Source of the DNA: GCA-003244245 sp052390115
GTDB taxonomy: Bacteria; Actinomycetota; Actinomycetes; Mycobacteriales; Pseudonocardiaceae
Reading direction: 5' to 3'
Length of the DNA: 64,000 bases
Assembly (NCBI GenBank): GCA_052390115.1
Contig: JBQTHE010000031.1
Coordinates: forward strand, 62,001 to 126,000
The first letter of the stretch is position 1, and the number at the start of each line of letters is the position of its first letter. Below the pieces are notes generated by a model. The model was not told the origin of the DNA. It saw only the letters and a list, made by a program, of their open reading frames with translations, and did not search any database. Positions 1 through 8,796 of this stretch are shown here, one piece after another. The position numbers were made by a program, and so were the translations under genes.

Positions 1-514
1 CCAGGAGGAGCGGGTCCGGTTTCTCGGTTACGACCCAGCCAACATCAAGACCGTGGCATACGTGCTGGCTGCGGCCATGGCCGGCATCGCGGGCGCGTTG
101 TTCGTTCCTATCGTCGGGATCATCTCGCCAGCCAATGTCGGGGTCGTGGCATCAATCACGTTTCTGATCGGGGTCGCGATCGGCGGCCGGGCCACGCTGT
201 TCGGACCGGCGCTCGGGGCGATCGCGGTGGCCTGGGCGCAGACCTCGCTGTCGGAGAGTTTCCCTTCGTTCTGGACTTACTTCCAGGGTGCGTTGTTCGT
301 CCTGGTGGTGGCCTTCCTGCCAGGGGGGCTGTCGTCGGTGAGTTTGTTGCGAGGTTCGTTGCTGCGCAGACGGCGCACTGGTGCCCGGACCGGCCCGCAC
401 GGGCCATTGGACCCAGCCGAGCCGCCCACGTCGACGGCGCTGTCCGATGCGGTGAGCCCGGCGCATCCAGAAGCTGGACCCTCCGGAGTTCGCACCGGAT
501 CAGAGGCAGGCTGA
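1..514 (+). CDS. urtC: Urea ABC transporter permease UrtC, C-terminal part
   Basis: The reading frame is open from base 2, so the gene begins before the window. The visible part opens with RFLGYDPANIKTVAYVLAAA, typical of branched-chain/urea ABC permeases (LivM/UrtC family). It has about three hydrophobic membrane segments and then a long polar Pro/Thr/Ser-rich tail (about 50 residues) that is probably cytoplasmic. UrtC forms the inner-membrane channel with UrtB. The urtD and urtE ATPase genes follow at once in the same direction, which separates this from a generic amino-acid transporter, and a urease operon lies 4 kb downstream. Assignment to urea rather than branched-chain amino acids rests mainly on that context. 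Confidence 0.88.
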   Translation, partial: QEERVRFLGYDPANIKTVAYVLAAAMAGIAGALFVPIVGIISPANVGVVASITFLIGVAIGGRATLFGPALGAIAVAWAQTSLSESFPSFWTYFQGALFVLVVAFLPGGLSSVSLLRGSLLRRRRTGARTGPHGPLDPAEPPTSTALSDAVSPAHPEAGPSGVRTGSEAG

Positions 515-518
515 CGAG

Positions 519-1274
519 ATGCCAACCGACTACCTGGAGCTGTCCGACGTGCGGGTAGTTTTCGACGGACTCGTCGCGGTCGACGGGGTGTCGATGACTG
601 TGCAGCAGGGCGACCTGCGGTTCCTGATCGGCCCCAATGGCGCAGGCAAGACCACCCTGGTCGACGCGATCACCGGACTGGCGCCGGCCACCGGATCGGT
701 CCGGTTCGGCAGGACAGAGCTGATCGGCCAAAAGGTGCACCGGATCGCCCGGCTGGGCATCGGTCGCACCTTCCAGACCGCCAGCGTGTTCGAGGAACTG
801 ACCGTGCTGCAGAACCTCGACATCGCCGCCGGCGCCGGCCGCAGGCTGTCGCTGCTACGCCGCCGCTCGTCGGTGCCTTCGGAGGTCGAGGAAACCCTGG
901 AGACCGTCGGCCTGAGCAGAGTGCGGGATAGCCAGGCCGGTACGCTGGCCCACGGCCAGAAGCAGTGGCTGGAGATCGGCATGCTGCTGGTGCAGAACTC
1001 GCGGGTACTGCTGCTCGACGAGCCGGTGGCCGGGATGAGCGGCGAGGAGCGGGCCCAGACAGGTGCCCTGCTGCGCCGGGTCGGTGCGGAACGGACGGTC
1101 GTTGTGGTCGAGCACGACATGGACTTCATGCGGTCCTTCGCGACCTCCGTCACCGTGCTGCATGCCGGAAGGGTGCTGAGCGAGGGCACGGTGTCCCAGG
1201 TGCAGGCTGACCCGAAGGTCCAGGAGGTCTACCTCGGCCGGGCCGCGACTGGGGTCGCGACCGAGGAGGTCTGA
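519..1274 (+). CDS. urtD: Urea ABC transporter ATP-binding protein UrtD
   Basis: 251-residue ABC ATPase that would power urea import together with UrtE. Walker A is GPNGAGKTT (about residues 38-46), the signature region is LAHGQKQWLEIGM rather than a canonical LSGGQ, and Walker B is VLLLDEPVAGM followed by the switch histidine in VVVEHDMDF. The atypical signature and the 'PVAGM' form after Walker B are usual for UrtD-type proteins. The ATG lies 4 bases after the urtC stop, and the gene overlaps urtE by one base, so all three are one operon. Confidence 0.92.
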   Translation: MPTDYLELSDVRVVFDGLVAVDGVSMTVQQGDLRFLIGPNGAGKTTLVDAITGLAPATGSVRFGRTELIGQKVHRIARLGIGRTFQTASVFEELTVLQNLDIAAGAGRRLSLLRRRSSVPSEVEETLETVGLSRVRDSQAGTLAHGQKQWLEIGMLLVQNSRVLLLDEPVAGMSGEERAQTGALLRRVGAERTVVVVEHDMDFMRSFATSVTVLHAGRVLSEGTVSQVQADPKVQEVYLGRAATGVATEEV

Positions 1275-1966
1275 TGCTCCAACTGTCGGATCTGCATGTC
1301 GGCTACGGGCGGACGACGGTGGTGTACGGCGTGACCGTCGAGGTACCGCCGGGTGGGGTCACCGCTGTCATGGGGCACAACGGCGCGGGCAAGACGACCC
1401 TGCTACGGGCCGCGGTCGGGCTGCTGACACCCAGCTCCGGGCAGATCCTGCTGGACGGCGAGGACATCACCCGGATGCGGCCGAACGAGCGGGTCAAGCG
1501 CGGCCTTGGCTACGTGCCGCAAGGGCAGCAATGCTTCCCCCAACTGACCACCGAGGAGAACCTGCAACTGGTCGCAGACACCCGGCGAGACGGCAAGAAA
1601 CTGATCGCCGAAGCGCTCGACCTCTTCCCGGCCCTGGGTGCGTTGATGTCGCGCCGGGCTGGGTTGCTCTCCGGCGGTCAGCGCCAGCAACTCGCGATCG
1701 CCCGGGCGTTGATCACCCAGCCGCGGATGCTGATCCTCGACGAGCCGACCGAAGGCATCCAGCCGTCCGTGGTGTCCGAGATCGAGGAGACCATCCTGTC
1801 GCTGAGCTCCCGGGGTGGCCTTTCGATCTTGCTGGTCGAACAACACGTCGGGTTCGCGCTCGCTGCAGCCAGCCGCTACTACGTGTTGGAAGCCGGCCGG
1901 GTCGCCTCCGTGGGTGATGGTGGCGCGGACGCCCACCAGCGTGTCCGGGCAGCGATGGCGATCTGA
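1274..1966 (+). CDS. urtE: Urea ABC transporter ATP-binding protein UrtE
   Basis: 230-residue ABC ATPase, the second nucleotide-binding subunit of the urea importer. Walker A is GHNGAGKTTLL, the signature is LSGGQRQQLAIARAL, and Walker B is LILDEPTEGIQPS, a stretch typical of UrtE/LivF. The start codon ATG shares its A with the last base of the urtD stop (TGATG), indicating translational coupling. The operon ends here: the next gene lies on the opposite strand and its stop is 30 bases away. Confidence 0.93.
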   Translation: MLQLSDLHVGYGRTTVVYGVTVEVPPGGVTAVMGHNGAGKTTLLRAAVGLLTPSSGQILLDGEDITRMRPNERVKRGLGYVPQGQQCFPQLTTEENLQLVADTRRDGKKLIAEALDLFPALGALMSRRAGLLSGGQRQQLAIARALITQPRMLILDEPTEGIQPSVVSEIEETILSLSSRGGLSILLVEQHVGFALAAASRYYVLEAGRVASVGDGGADAHQRVRAAMAI

Positions 1967-1995
1967 GAAGGCGTGCGATGCGCCTCACGACGGGG

Positions 1996-2748
1996 TCAGG
2001 ACGGATCGGCTGGTTTCGCCGCGAAGGTCGCGCCGGGGTCGGGTGGTTCGCCGCTGACTCGGGTGACGATCTCATGAGCGACGGCACGGAGCTTGATGTT
2101 GCGGTGGTGCGAGGCGCGCCGGAGGATCTCGAAGGCGTCGGTGGCGGTGCACCGGTTCTGGCCCATGATGATGCCGATGGCCTGGTCGATGACGGTACGT
2201 GAGGCGAGGGCGGCTTCGAGGTGCTGGGTGAGCTCGACCTGGTCGGTCAGCCGCACTGCCAGGCGAAGTGCCCGAGATGCTTCCTCGCCGAGGCCTTCGG
2301 CACGTTGTTGCCGTTCGGTGGTAAACACTGCTGGCTGGTCTGCGTAGAAGTTGAGTGCCCCGCGCACGCCCGGGCCGCCGGTCAGCGGGATCGACAGGGC
2401 GGAGGCGATCCCGTGGGCGAGGGCGTCGAGCCGGTAAGCGCCCCAGCTGTCGTCGGTGGCGAGATCGCTGATGGTCACGGTGGTGCCGGTGCGCATGGAG
2501 GTGAGGCAGGGACCGTTGTGGTGGCCGTATTGCACCTCATCGAGGCCGAGGGCGTGGGCGTCGCTGCTGGCCACGGTCAGCGGGCCGCCCGCGCGGTCCA
2601 TGGTGATCCCGCAGGACAGTTCGGGTGCGACGGTGGTGGCGGCGTAGCGGGCCAGCTCGTTGAGGAACTCGGTGATGTGGTCGGTGTCGATGAGCAATTG
2701 CTGCAGCTCGGTGGCGGCGGTGGCGCGGTCGAAGGTATGGTCGGGCAT
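1996..2748 (-). CDS. GAF and ANTAR domain RNA-binding antiterminator-type regulator
   Basis: 250 residues. An N-terminal GAF sensor domain (about 20-165) is followed by a C-terminal ANTAR domain (about 175-235) with the diagnostic stretch ASRTVIDQAIGIIMGQNRCT and a conserved EILRRAS segment. ANTAR proteins bind paired stem-loops in nascent mRNA and prevent termination, commonly in nitrogen-metabolism regulons. No kinase or receiver domain is present, so the signal probably reaches the GAF domain directly. The gene faces the urea importer operon tail to tail. Control of the neighbouring urea genes is possible but is only inferred from position; GAF-ANTAR proteins are abundant in actinobacteria. 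Confidence 0.9.
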   Translation of the reverse strand: MPDHTFDRATAATELQQLLIDTDHITEFLNELARYAATTVAPELSCGITMDRAGGPLTVASSDAHALGLDEVQYGHHNGPCLTSMRTGTTVTISDLATDDSWGAYRLDALAHGIASALSIPLTGGPGVRGALNFYADQPAVFTTERQQRAEGLGEEASRALRLAVRLTDQVELTQHLEAALASRTVIDQAIGIIMGQNRCTATDAFEILRRASHHRNIKLRAVAHEIVTRVSGEPPDPGATFAAKPADPS

Positions 2749-3074
2749 CGGTCCGGACCGATCTCGGAGCGGTGACCCCGGGTTGGGCTCTCATCGCAGA
2801 TGGGTCGCCACTGGCTTGACGGCTCGGAGTACCTTCGACATCACCAACTGTACCTCCTCGGGTGCGGGTGAGGTGTGGCCACCACTCCCCGTGACCTGCT
2901 ACGTTTGTGTCACGGTCCGGAAGCGCGGCCAGCCCACAGCTATCGTATGTGGAGTGATACGCGGCCGGGCCGTTTTTCTGTGCCGGTTTCCTTTCGGCAC
3001 CGGCGCGCTTATCCGTCGGTGACTCATCACCAGTTGGGACGCCACCACGCCCGTCGCACGTTCGGAGGTGTCGC
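2749..3074. other. Divergent intergenic region
   Basis: 326 bases between the divergent GAF-ANTAR gene and the unknown gene at 3075. It should contain two promoters. A good ribosome binding site (GGAGG at about 3064) precedes the ATG at 3075. I see no convincing RNA gene, repeat or further coding sequence. Confidence 0.5.
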
Positions 3075-3491
3075 ATGTACTACCCGGACCCGCCCAGCCT
3101 ACCCACCTTCCCACCGTCTGCGGACGAGGCTGACGGGCTCCTCACTGAGCTGTATGAGGCGCAAGCCGCACTGAGGATTGCGGAGTACCATCTCAGATTG
3201 TGGCGCGCGAATTCCGCCACGGGGAACATGTCATTTCGGGCGTATCGTGCCTATGCGGCGCACGAAGCTGTGTACGAGACAGGCGAAATCATCAACCGAA
3301 TTGAGCAGATGCTGCGGATTGAGGCGGCTGGTACGCTGACAATTCCAAACGCGGACAATTTCGCTCAGATCCATACTGAAGCATCACTGACGGACACCAC
3401 CCGCGGTGAACCAGCGTGCAGAGATGGCAATGCTGCTCAGCGGGAATGGGTTTCGATTGTGCAGCGCGTCGATTTAGGTGGCGTGGAATGA
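3075..3491 (+). CDS. Hypothetical protein, helical, first of two coupled genes
   Basis: 138 residues, not recognised. It has a proline-rich start (MYYPDPPSLPTFPPS), then a predicted helical stretch rich in Ala/Glu (about 20-95) and a polar C-terminus. No signal peptide or membrane segment is visible. GGAGG lies 6 bases upstream of the ATG. The base composition is clearly more AT-rich than neighbouring genes from about 3180 to 3480, suggesting a different origin or relaxed selection. Its stop overlaps the next start as ATGA, so the two products are probably made together. Confidence 0.65.
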   Translation: MYYPDPPSLPTFPPSADEADGLLTELYEAQAALRIAEYHLRLWRANSATGNMSFRAYRAYAAHEAVYETGEIINRIEQMLRIEAAGTLTIPNADNFAQIHTEASLTDTTRGEPACRDGNAAQREWVSIVQRVDLGGVE

Positions 3492-3991
3492 GAACAACGG
3501 AAACTTTTTCGACGGTAACCGGTCGGAAGTATGTCGGGGGGCCAACGTCGGACGACACCGTTGCGTCGGCGCCCGTGCTGGCCGCCGTGTGGTGCCGCTC
3601 GGTCGGGACGTCGTGGACGTTGGAGCTTCACGAGCTCGGCCCAGGCATGGCGCCCGGTAAGATCATGGACTGGATCAGCTCAGGTGTGCCGATCTCGCAA
3701 CCCGAGCCGGAGGCGCTGGCCCGCGAGCTGCTCGCCGAACGCGGGCTGCAGCTCTTCCGCGATCCGTCTGCTGGCCCCGGTACTCGCAGCCGGCACGGCA
3801 TCGGTTACGTGTGCGGGGACGCTGAGCTGATCAAATTGGCGCACGTGGTGCGCGACGATGCCGCCGAGACCGGGGTGCACCCAGTGGTGCTGGCCGCGCG
3901 GTGGATCGCGGCCGGCTTCTCCGCCGACGCCGCCGCGGCACGGATACTCGCGGGGGTCCGTTCGCCGCTGGTGGCACAGCAGAAGGTGTGA
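3488..3991 (+). CDS. Hypothetical protein, second of two coupled genes
   Basis: 167 residues from the ATG at 3488, which overlaps the previous stop (ATGA); this start is preferred over upstream in-frame codons because of the coupling. Not recognised. A Trp/Leu-rich N-terminal half (VWCRSVGTSWTLELHELGPG) is followed by an Ala-rich helical C-terminal half. No membrane segment or catalytic motif is evident. The pair sits between the urea importer and the urease operon, but nothing in either sequence ties them to urea metabolism. Confidence 0.65.
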   Translation: MRTTETFSTVTGRKYVGGPTSDDTVASAPVLAAVWCRSVGTSWTLELHELGPGMAPGKIMDWISSGVPISQPEPEALARELLAERGLQLFRDPSAGPGTRSRHGIGYVCGDAELIKLAHVVRDDAAETGVHPVVLAARWIAAGFSADAAAARILAGVRSPLVAQQKV

Positions 3992-4397
3992 CAGCCCACG
4001 GGAGGCTGCGGGACAGTCAGCGGTCCGCGGTGAGCCGCGGCAGGTAGCGGTCAGCGCGACGCGCAATCCGTTGTAGAAGGTGATCGTGAGCGCAGGTCCC
4101 AGGCCGGCGCCAACCCCTGGTGTGCGGGTAGCGGTAGTCGATCATTTCCGGCCGTGCGCGAAGCGCAGTGTGGGGTCGTCCCGTCGCTGATCTCCCCGGC
4201 GCGTTCAGCCGCGGCGATCCGGGCGGGTGTCTGTCGGTGCCGCGGCCCCGTGAACTCGACACCAGCGACATCTGGCAGGACTGAAATGTCGCTGACGTCG
4301 AGTTCACGGGCGGGGTAAGCCAGCCAGGGAACATGCGCGGTCGGGATGGGGTGAAGCCCGGTTAGTGTGTCACCAGGAGTGGCGAGGAGGAACAGAC
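3992..4397. other. Intergenic region with a large palindrome, upstream of ureA
   Basis: 406 bases without a supported gene. The main visible structure is the palindrome at 4247-4310, listed separately. The last 85 bases must contain the urease promoter and a strong ribosome binding site (GGCGAGGAGG, 4381-4390). The rest shows no coding potential that I can defend. Confidence 0.5.
4247..4310. repeat. Intergenic palindrome, GAACTCGAC family (copy A)
   Basis: Arms 4247-4260 and 4297-4310 pair perfectly (CCCGTGAACTCGAC with GTCGAGTTCACGGG). After a short mismatch the stem continues with AGCGACAT (4263-4270) against ATGTCGCT (4286-4293), leaving a loop of about 15 bases. The same outer arm sequence recurs in palindromes at 10149-10213 and 46519-46580, so this is a dispersed family rather than a lone terminator. 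Confidence 0.75.
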
Positions 4398-4700
4398 ATG
4401 CTGCTGTCCCCGCATGAGCAGGAGAAGCTTCTCGTGCATGTGGCGGGCCAGCTGGCCAGGGACCGCCGGGCGCGGGGATTACGGCTCAACTACCCGGAGG
4501 CCGTTGCGCTGATCACCTCCTGGGTGCTGGAAGCGGCCCGCGACGGGCGCAGTGTCGCTGAGCTGATGGCGGGGGGACAGCGGGTGCTGGGCCGGCAGGA
4601 CGTCCTGGACGGGGTGCCGGAGATGATCACTTCGGTGCAGGTGGAGGCGACCTTCCCGGACGGCACGAAGCTCGTCACCGTGCACCGGCCGGTGCAGTGA
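4398..4700 (+). CDS. ureA: Urease gamma subunit UreA
   Basis: 100 residues, the normal size for a stand-alone gamma subunit. It begins MLLSPHEQEKLLVHVAGQLA and contains the family stretches LNYPEAVALI and GVPEMITSVQVEATFPDG. The start at 4398 has GAGGAGG 7 bases upstream; an in-frame upstream extension from 4365 would add residues not found in the family. UreA forms the small outer part of the (UreABC)3 urease, which hydrolyses urea to ammonia and carbamate in the cytoplasm. It overlaps ureBC by four bases (GTGA). Confidence 0.96.
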   Translation: MLLSPHEQEKLLVHVAGQLARDRRARGLRLNYPEAVALITSWVLEAARDGRSVAELMAGGQRVLGRQDVLDGVPEMITSVQVEATFPDGTKLVTVHRPVQ

Positions 4701-6766
4701 CCCCCGAGCGCATGGTGCCCGGTGAGCTGCTGCTCTCCGGTGAACCGGTCGTGCTGGGTCCACACTCCGGCCAGGAGCTGATCGTGCGCAACACCGGCGA
4801 CCGTCCGATCCAGGTGGGGTCGCACTACCACCTCGCCGCGGCGAACCCGGCGCTGGAGATGGACCGCGGCGCCGCTACCGGGATGCGACTGGCGGTTCCG
4901 GCAGGCACGTCAGTGCGCTTCGAGCCCGGCATCGAACGGGTAGTGCGGGTGGTGCCGCTGGGTGGCACCCGCACCGTACCCGGCCTGCGTCTGGACGTGC
5001 CGGACCCAGGCCCGGCCCCCCGCGACAGTGCGACCAGCGGGGGCAGCTGGACGATCGAGCGCAGCCGCTACGCCAAGCTCTACGGTCCCACCGAGGGTGA
5101 TCGGATGCGGTTGGCCGACACCGATCTGGTCCTGGAGGTCACCGAGGACCGCTGCCGCGGCCCGCACGGCGGTGACGAGGTGGTCTTCGGCGGGGGCAAG
5201 GTGATCCGGGAGTCGATGGGCCAGGCCCGGGCGTCCCGGGCGGACGGGGCACCCGACCTGGTGATCATCGGCGCGGTCGTGCTGGACCATTGGGGCGTCG
5301 TCAAGGCCGACATCGGGGTGCGGGACGGCCGGATCGTCGGTCTTGGGAAGGCTGGGAACCCGGACATCATGGACGGGGTGCACCCCGCGCTGGTGATCGG
5401 CCCGGGCACCGAGGTGATCGCAGGCAACGGGATGATCCTGACGGCCGGCGCGGTGGACAGCCACGTGCACCTGATCAGCCCGCAGCAGGTGCCCGAGGCG
5501 CTGGGGTCGGGCGTCACCACCCTGATCGGCGGCGGCACCGGCCCCGCGGAGGGCACCAAGGCGACCACCGTGACCCCGGGCGCGTGGTACCTGGCCAGGA
5601 TGCTGGAGTCCCTGGACGAGCTGCCGGTGAACGTGGCGCTGCTGGGTAAGGGCAACACCGTGGGCGAGCCGGCGCTGTATGAACAGATAGCGGCCGGGGC
5701 CAGCGGTTTCAAGCTGCACGAGGACTGGGGATCCACCCCGGCAGCGATCGACGCCTGCCTGCGCGTCGCCGATGACACCGGCGTGCAGGTGGCGATCCAC
5801 ACCGACACCCTCAACGAGGCGGGCTACGTCGCTGACACGCTGGCGGCGATCGCTGGGCGAACCATCCACACCTACCACACCGAGGGAGCCGGCGGCGGCC
5901 ACGCGCCGGACATCATCACCGTCGCGAGCGCCCCCCATGTGCTGCCCAGCTCCACCAACCCGACCCGCCCGCACACCGTGAACACTCTCGATGAGCACCT
6001 CGACATGCTCATGGTCTGCCATCACCTCAATCCCGCCGTGCCGGAAGACCTCGCATTTGCGGAGAGCCGGATCCGGCCGTCCACCATCGCCGCGGAGGAC
6101 CTGCTGCATGATCTCGGGGCCATCTCCATGATCGGGTCGGACTCGCAGGCGATGGGCCGCGTCGGTGAGGTGATCCTGCGGACCTGGCAGACCGCGCACG
6201 TCATGAAACGCCGGGTCGGGGCACTTCCCGGGGACCCACCGACGTCGGACAACCTGCGGGCGCGGCGATATGTGGCCAAGTACACGATCTGCCCGGCCGT
6301 CGCCCACGGACTGGACGGTGAGGTCGGCTCGGTGCAGGTGGGCAAGCTCGCGGACCTGGTGCTGTGGCAGCCCGCGTTCTTCGGGGTCCGGCCCAGCGTC
6401 GTGCTCAAGGGCGGCATGATCGCCTGGGCGGCGATGGGTGATTCCAACGCCTCTATCCCGACCCCGCAGCCGGTCCTGCCCCGGCCGATGTTCGGGGCTG
6501 CCTCGTTGAGTGCCGCCGCTACCTCGGTGCACTTCGTGGCTCCGGCGGCGGTGCAGGGTGGCCTGGCTGACCGGCTGGCGGTCCGGCGGCGGCTGGTGGA
6601 GGTGCGGGACACCCGAGCGTTGCGCAAGACCGATATGCCGCTGAATGATGCGCTGCCCCGCATCGAGGTGGACCCTGAGACGTTCACCGTCCGGATCGAC
6701 GGCGAGGTGGTCGAACCGCACCCGGTGGAGGAGCTGCCGATGGCCCAGCGCTACTTCCTGTTCTGA
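4697..6766 (+). CDS. ureC: Urease beta-alpha fusion protein UreBC (catalytic)
   Basis: 689 residues. Residues 1 to about 105 are a complete UreB beta subunit (MVPGELLLSGEPV, GSHYHLAAANPALEMDR). A short Pro/Ser linker leads into UreC from about residue 117. Nickel ligands and catalytic residues are in place: H256 and H258 in DSHVHLISPQQ, the carbamylated lysine K339 in GASGFKLHEDWG, H368 in IHTDTLNEAG, H394 in TYHTEGAGGGHAPD, and the mobile flap C441-H442-H443. Beta and alpha are normally separate genes, or gamma and beta are fused as in Helicobacter, so this beta-alpha fusion is an unusual arrangement. The GTG start overlaps the ureA stop. A TGATG junction couples it to ureF. Confidence 0.96.
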   Translation: MTPERMVPGELLLSGEPVVLGPHSGQELIVRNTGDRPIQVGSHYHLAAANPALEMDRGAATGMRLAVPAGTSVRFEPGIERVVRVVPLGGTRTVPGLRLDVPDPGPAPRDSATSGGSWTIERSRYAKLYGPTEGDRMRLADTDLVLEVTEDRCRGPHGGDEVVFGGGKVIRESMGQARASRADGAPDLVIIGAVVLDHWGVVKADIGVRDGRIVGLGKAGNPDIMDGVHPALVIGPGTEVIAGNGMILTAGAVDSHVHLISPQQVPEALGSGVTTLIGGGTGPAEGTKATTVTPGAWYLARMLESLDELPVNVALLGKGNTVGEPALYEQIAAGASGFKLHEDWGSTPAAIDACLRVADDTGVQVAIHTDTLNEAGYVADTLAAIAGRTIHTYHTEGAGGGHAPDIITVASAPHVLPSSTNPTRPHTVNTLDEHLDMLMVCHHLNPAVPEDLAFAESRIRPSTIAAEDLLHDLGAISMIGSDSQAMGRVGEVILRTWQTAHVMKRRVGALPGDPPTSDNLRARRYVAKYTICPAVAHGLDGEVGSVQVGKLADLVLWQPAFFGVRPSVVLKGGMIAWAAMGDSNASIPTPQPVLPRPMFGAASLSAAATSVHFVAPAAVQGGLADRLAVRRRLVEVRDTRALRKTDMPLNDALPRIEVDPETFTVRIDGEVVEPHPVEELPMAQRYFLF

Positions 6767-7452
6767 TGGTCACGCTGGGATCGCTGCTGCTGGCTGATTC
6801 GCGGTTGCCCACCGGCGGGCACGCGCACTCCGGTGGGGTGGAGGCGGCTGTCGAGCGCGGTCTGGTGTGTGACGAGGCCGACCTCGCGCTCTTCCTGGCG
6901 GGCCGGCTGCGCGGCAGCGGTCCGGTGATCGCCGCGGTGGCCGCTGCCGGCTGCCTGCTGGCCGCCGACACCGACCCGGATTGGGCTCGTTGGGATGCAG
7001 CAGCCAGCGCGCGCACTCCGTCGGCCGCAATGCGGGAGGCGTCCCGGGCGCAGGGCGCGGCGCTGCTGCGCACGGCCCGCCGGGTCTGGCCGTCGACCGC
7101 CCTGGAGGCCCTGGCTCAGACAGACCGTCCGCATCACCCGCTGGTCCTCGGGACTGTGGTTGCCGCCGTCGGGGACGGGCCTGACGCGGCGGCGTTGCTG
7201 GTGCTGCACCACTTGTTGGGCGGGGTGTGCTCCGCCGCGGTGCGGCTTCTCGGATTGGACCCGATCGCTGTCGCCGCAGTACAGGCCCGTGCGGCCGGGT
7301 CCGCCGAGCAGGTGGCGCTGGCGGCGACCCGGGTAGCGCACGAGGCAGTCGCCCAGCGGGACACCCGCCTCCTGCCCAGTATCGGGACCCCGCTGCCGGA
7401 GGTGCTGGCCGAACTGCACGCCCGCACGGAGGTGACTCTGTTTGCATCGTGA
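6766..7452 (+). CDS. ureF: Urease accessory protein UreF
   Basis: 228 residues, all-helical Ala/Leu-rich protein with the family start LLLADSRLPTGGHAHSGGVE. UreF joins UreD and UreG on apo-urease and gates GTP-dependent delivery of nickel and CO2 to the active-site lysine. Its ATG shares a base with the ureBC stop (TGATG), and the next gene starts ten bases inside it. The order ureF-ureG-ureD after the structural genes is standard, but there is no ureE nickel chaperone between them. Confidence 0.93.
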   Translation: MVTLGSLLLADSRLPTGGHAHSGGVEAAVERGLVCDEADLALFLAGRLRGSGPVIAAVAAAGCLLAADTDPDWARWDAAASARTPSAAMREASRAQGAALLRTARRVWPSTALEALAQTDRPHHPLVLGTVVAAVGDGPDAAALLVLHHLLGGVCSAAVRLLGLDPIAVAAVQARAAGSAEQVALAATRVAHEAVAQRDTRLLPSIGTPLPEVLAELHARTEVTLFAS

Positions 7453-8062
7453 GGACCGCGCACTGCGGATCGGCATCGGAGGGCCGGTCGGCGGCGGCAA
7501 GACCGCGCTGGTTGCGGCGCTGTGCCGGACGCTGCGCGACGAGCTGTCAGTGGTGGTGGTGACCAACGACATCTACACCACCGAGGACGCCGACTTCCTG
7601 CGTACCAACGGGGTGCTGCCCGACGAGCGGATCCGGGCCGTGCGCACCGGTTGTTGCCCGCACACCGCGATCCGCGACGACATCACCGCCAACCTGGACG
7701 CCGTGGAGGAGCTCACCGCGCGCTACCACCCAGACCTGGTGCTGGTGGAGAGCGGCGGGGACAACCTGACCGCCACGTTCAGCTACGGCCTGATCGACGC
7801 GCAGGTCTTCGTGCTCGACGTCGCCGGTGGCGACAAGGTGCCCCGCAAGGGCGGGCCTGGTGTCACCCGCTCCGACCTGCTGGTGATCAACAAGATCGAT
7901 CTCGCCCCGCTGGTAGGAGCCGACCTGGACGTGATGCGCCGCGACGCGGCGGCCGTCCGCGGAGATCGGCCCACCGTGCTGATCTCGCTGCGCGACCAAC
8001 CCGACGCCGGACCGGTCGTGGACTGGGTGCGCAGCTTGCTCCGGTCAGCGGCCCGCCGGTGA
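7442..8062 (+). CDS. ureG: Urease accessory GTPase UreG
   Basis: 206 residues. P-loop GGPVGGGKTALV (about 13-24), the UreG stretch VVTNDIYTTEDADFL, the nickel-binding Cys-Pro-His in RTGCCPHTAIRDD (with an extra Cys before it), ESGGDNL, and the NKID guanine-specificity motif. Start is TTG at 7442: an in-frame stop lies three codons upstream, and this is the only codon that keeps the full N-terminus. It therefore overlaps ureF by 11 bases. UreG has no His-rich N-terminal extension, so nickel would have to come from another source. Confidence 0.93.
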   Translation: MHREDRALRIGIGGPVGGGKTALVAALCRTLRDELSVVVVTNDIYTTEDADFLRTNGVLPDERIRAVRTGCCPHTAIRDDITANLDAVEELTARYHPDLVLVESGGDNLTATFSYGLIDAQVFVLDVAGGDKVPRKGGPGVTRSDLLVINKIDLAPLVGADLDVMRRDAAAVRGDRPTVLISLRDQPDAGPVVDWVRSLLRSAARR

Positions 8063-8796
8063 GAGCGTGCGCGGAGCTCACGGTCGAACCCGGGCCTGAT
8101 GCTGCCTGCCTGCGGTGGCGCTGCGCCCCTCCGGTGGTGTTGCGCCAGACAGGTCCGAACCGGGTGCACTTGGTGCAGGCTGCAGGTGGTCCGCTGGGAG
8201 GCGACGACCTGGCGTTGGACGTCCGCGTCAGCGCCGGCTCATCGCTGCAGTTGCGCTCGGCCGCGGCCACGGTGGTCCAACCGGGTCGCCCCGCAGCGCC
8301 GGCGCGATGGACCGTGATCGCCGACCTCGCCGAAGGGGCAGCGATGGACTGGCGCCCTGAGCCCACCGTCATCTGTGACGGCGCCGAGCTGCACAGCAGC
8401 ATGACCGTCGTATTGCAGCGCGGGGCTCGGGCCGTGCTGCGGGAGGTGGTAGTGCTCGGCCGTGCTGGTCAGCGTGGCGGGCGCTTCCACGGCGAACTCA
8501 CCGTCGAGTGCGACGGTGCCCCGCGGCTGGCGCACACCCTGCTGCTCGATGGCGCCGATCCGGTGCTGTCTGGTCCAGCCGGCACCGATGGCGCGTGCGC
8601 TGTTGGGATGCTGGCGGTAGTGGGGTCGGGAATCTACGGACCACCGCAGGGCGCTGGCGAGCAGCCCGGACTGCGCTGGGCGTGCTCGGCACTCGACGGC
8701 CCAGGTCTCCTGCTGCTCGCCCTCGGCGACCGCCCGGCAGCGGTAGCCGCGCTGCTGGACAAGGCTGCGGCTCAGCTCCGCTACCACGGAGTGTAA
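8059..8796 (+). CDS. ureD: Urease accessory protein UreD (UreH)
   Basis: 245 residues from GTG at 8059, which overlaps the ureG stop (GTGA); longer readings run back through ureG out of phase and are not real. Family stretches include NRVHLVQAAGGPLGGDDLALDV and the late LRWACSALDGPG region. UreD is the scaffold that binds urease directly and, with UreF and UreG, forms the nickel tunnel complex. Its position last in the operon is common in actinobacteria. Confidence 0.9.
   Translation: MRACAELTVEPGPDAACLRWRCAPPVVLRQTGPNRVHLVQAAGGPLGGDDLALDVRVSAGSSLQLRSAAATVVQPGRPAAPARWTVIADLAEGAAMDWRPEPTVICDGAELHSSMTVVLQRGARAVLREVVVLGRAGQRGGRFHGELTVECDGAPRLAHTLLLDGADPVLSGPAGTDGACAVGMLAVVGSGIYGPPQGAGEQPGLRWACSALDGPGLLLLALGDRPAAVAALLDKAAAQLRYHGV

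Noticed and set aside
4910..6721. 603-codon open frame on the minus strand opposite ureBC
   Set aside because: Shadow of a GC-rich gene: no family content, rich in Arg/His/Pro, fully antisense to a clearly conserved enzyme.
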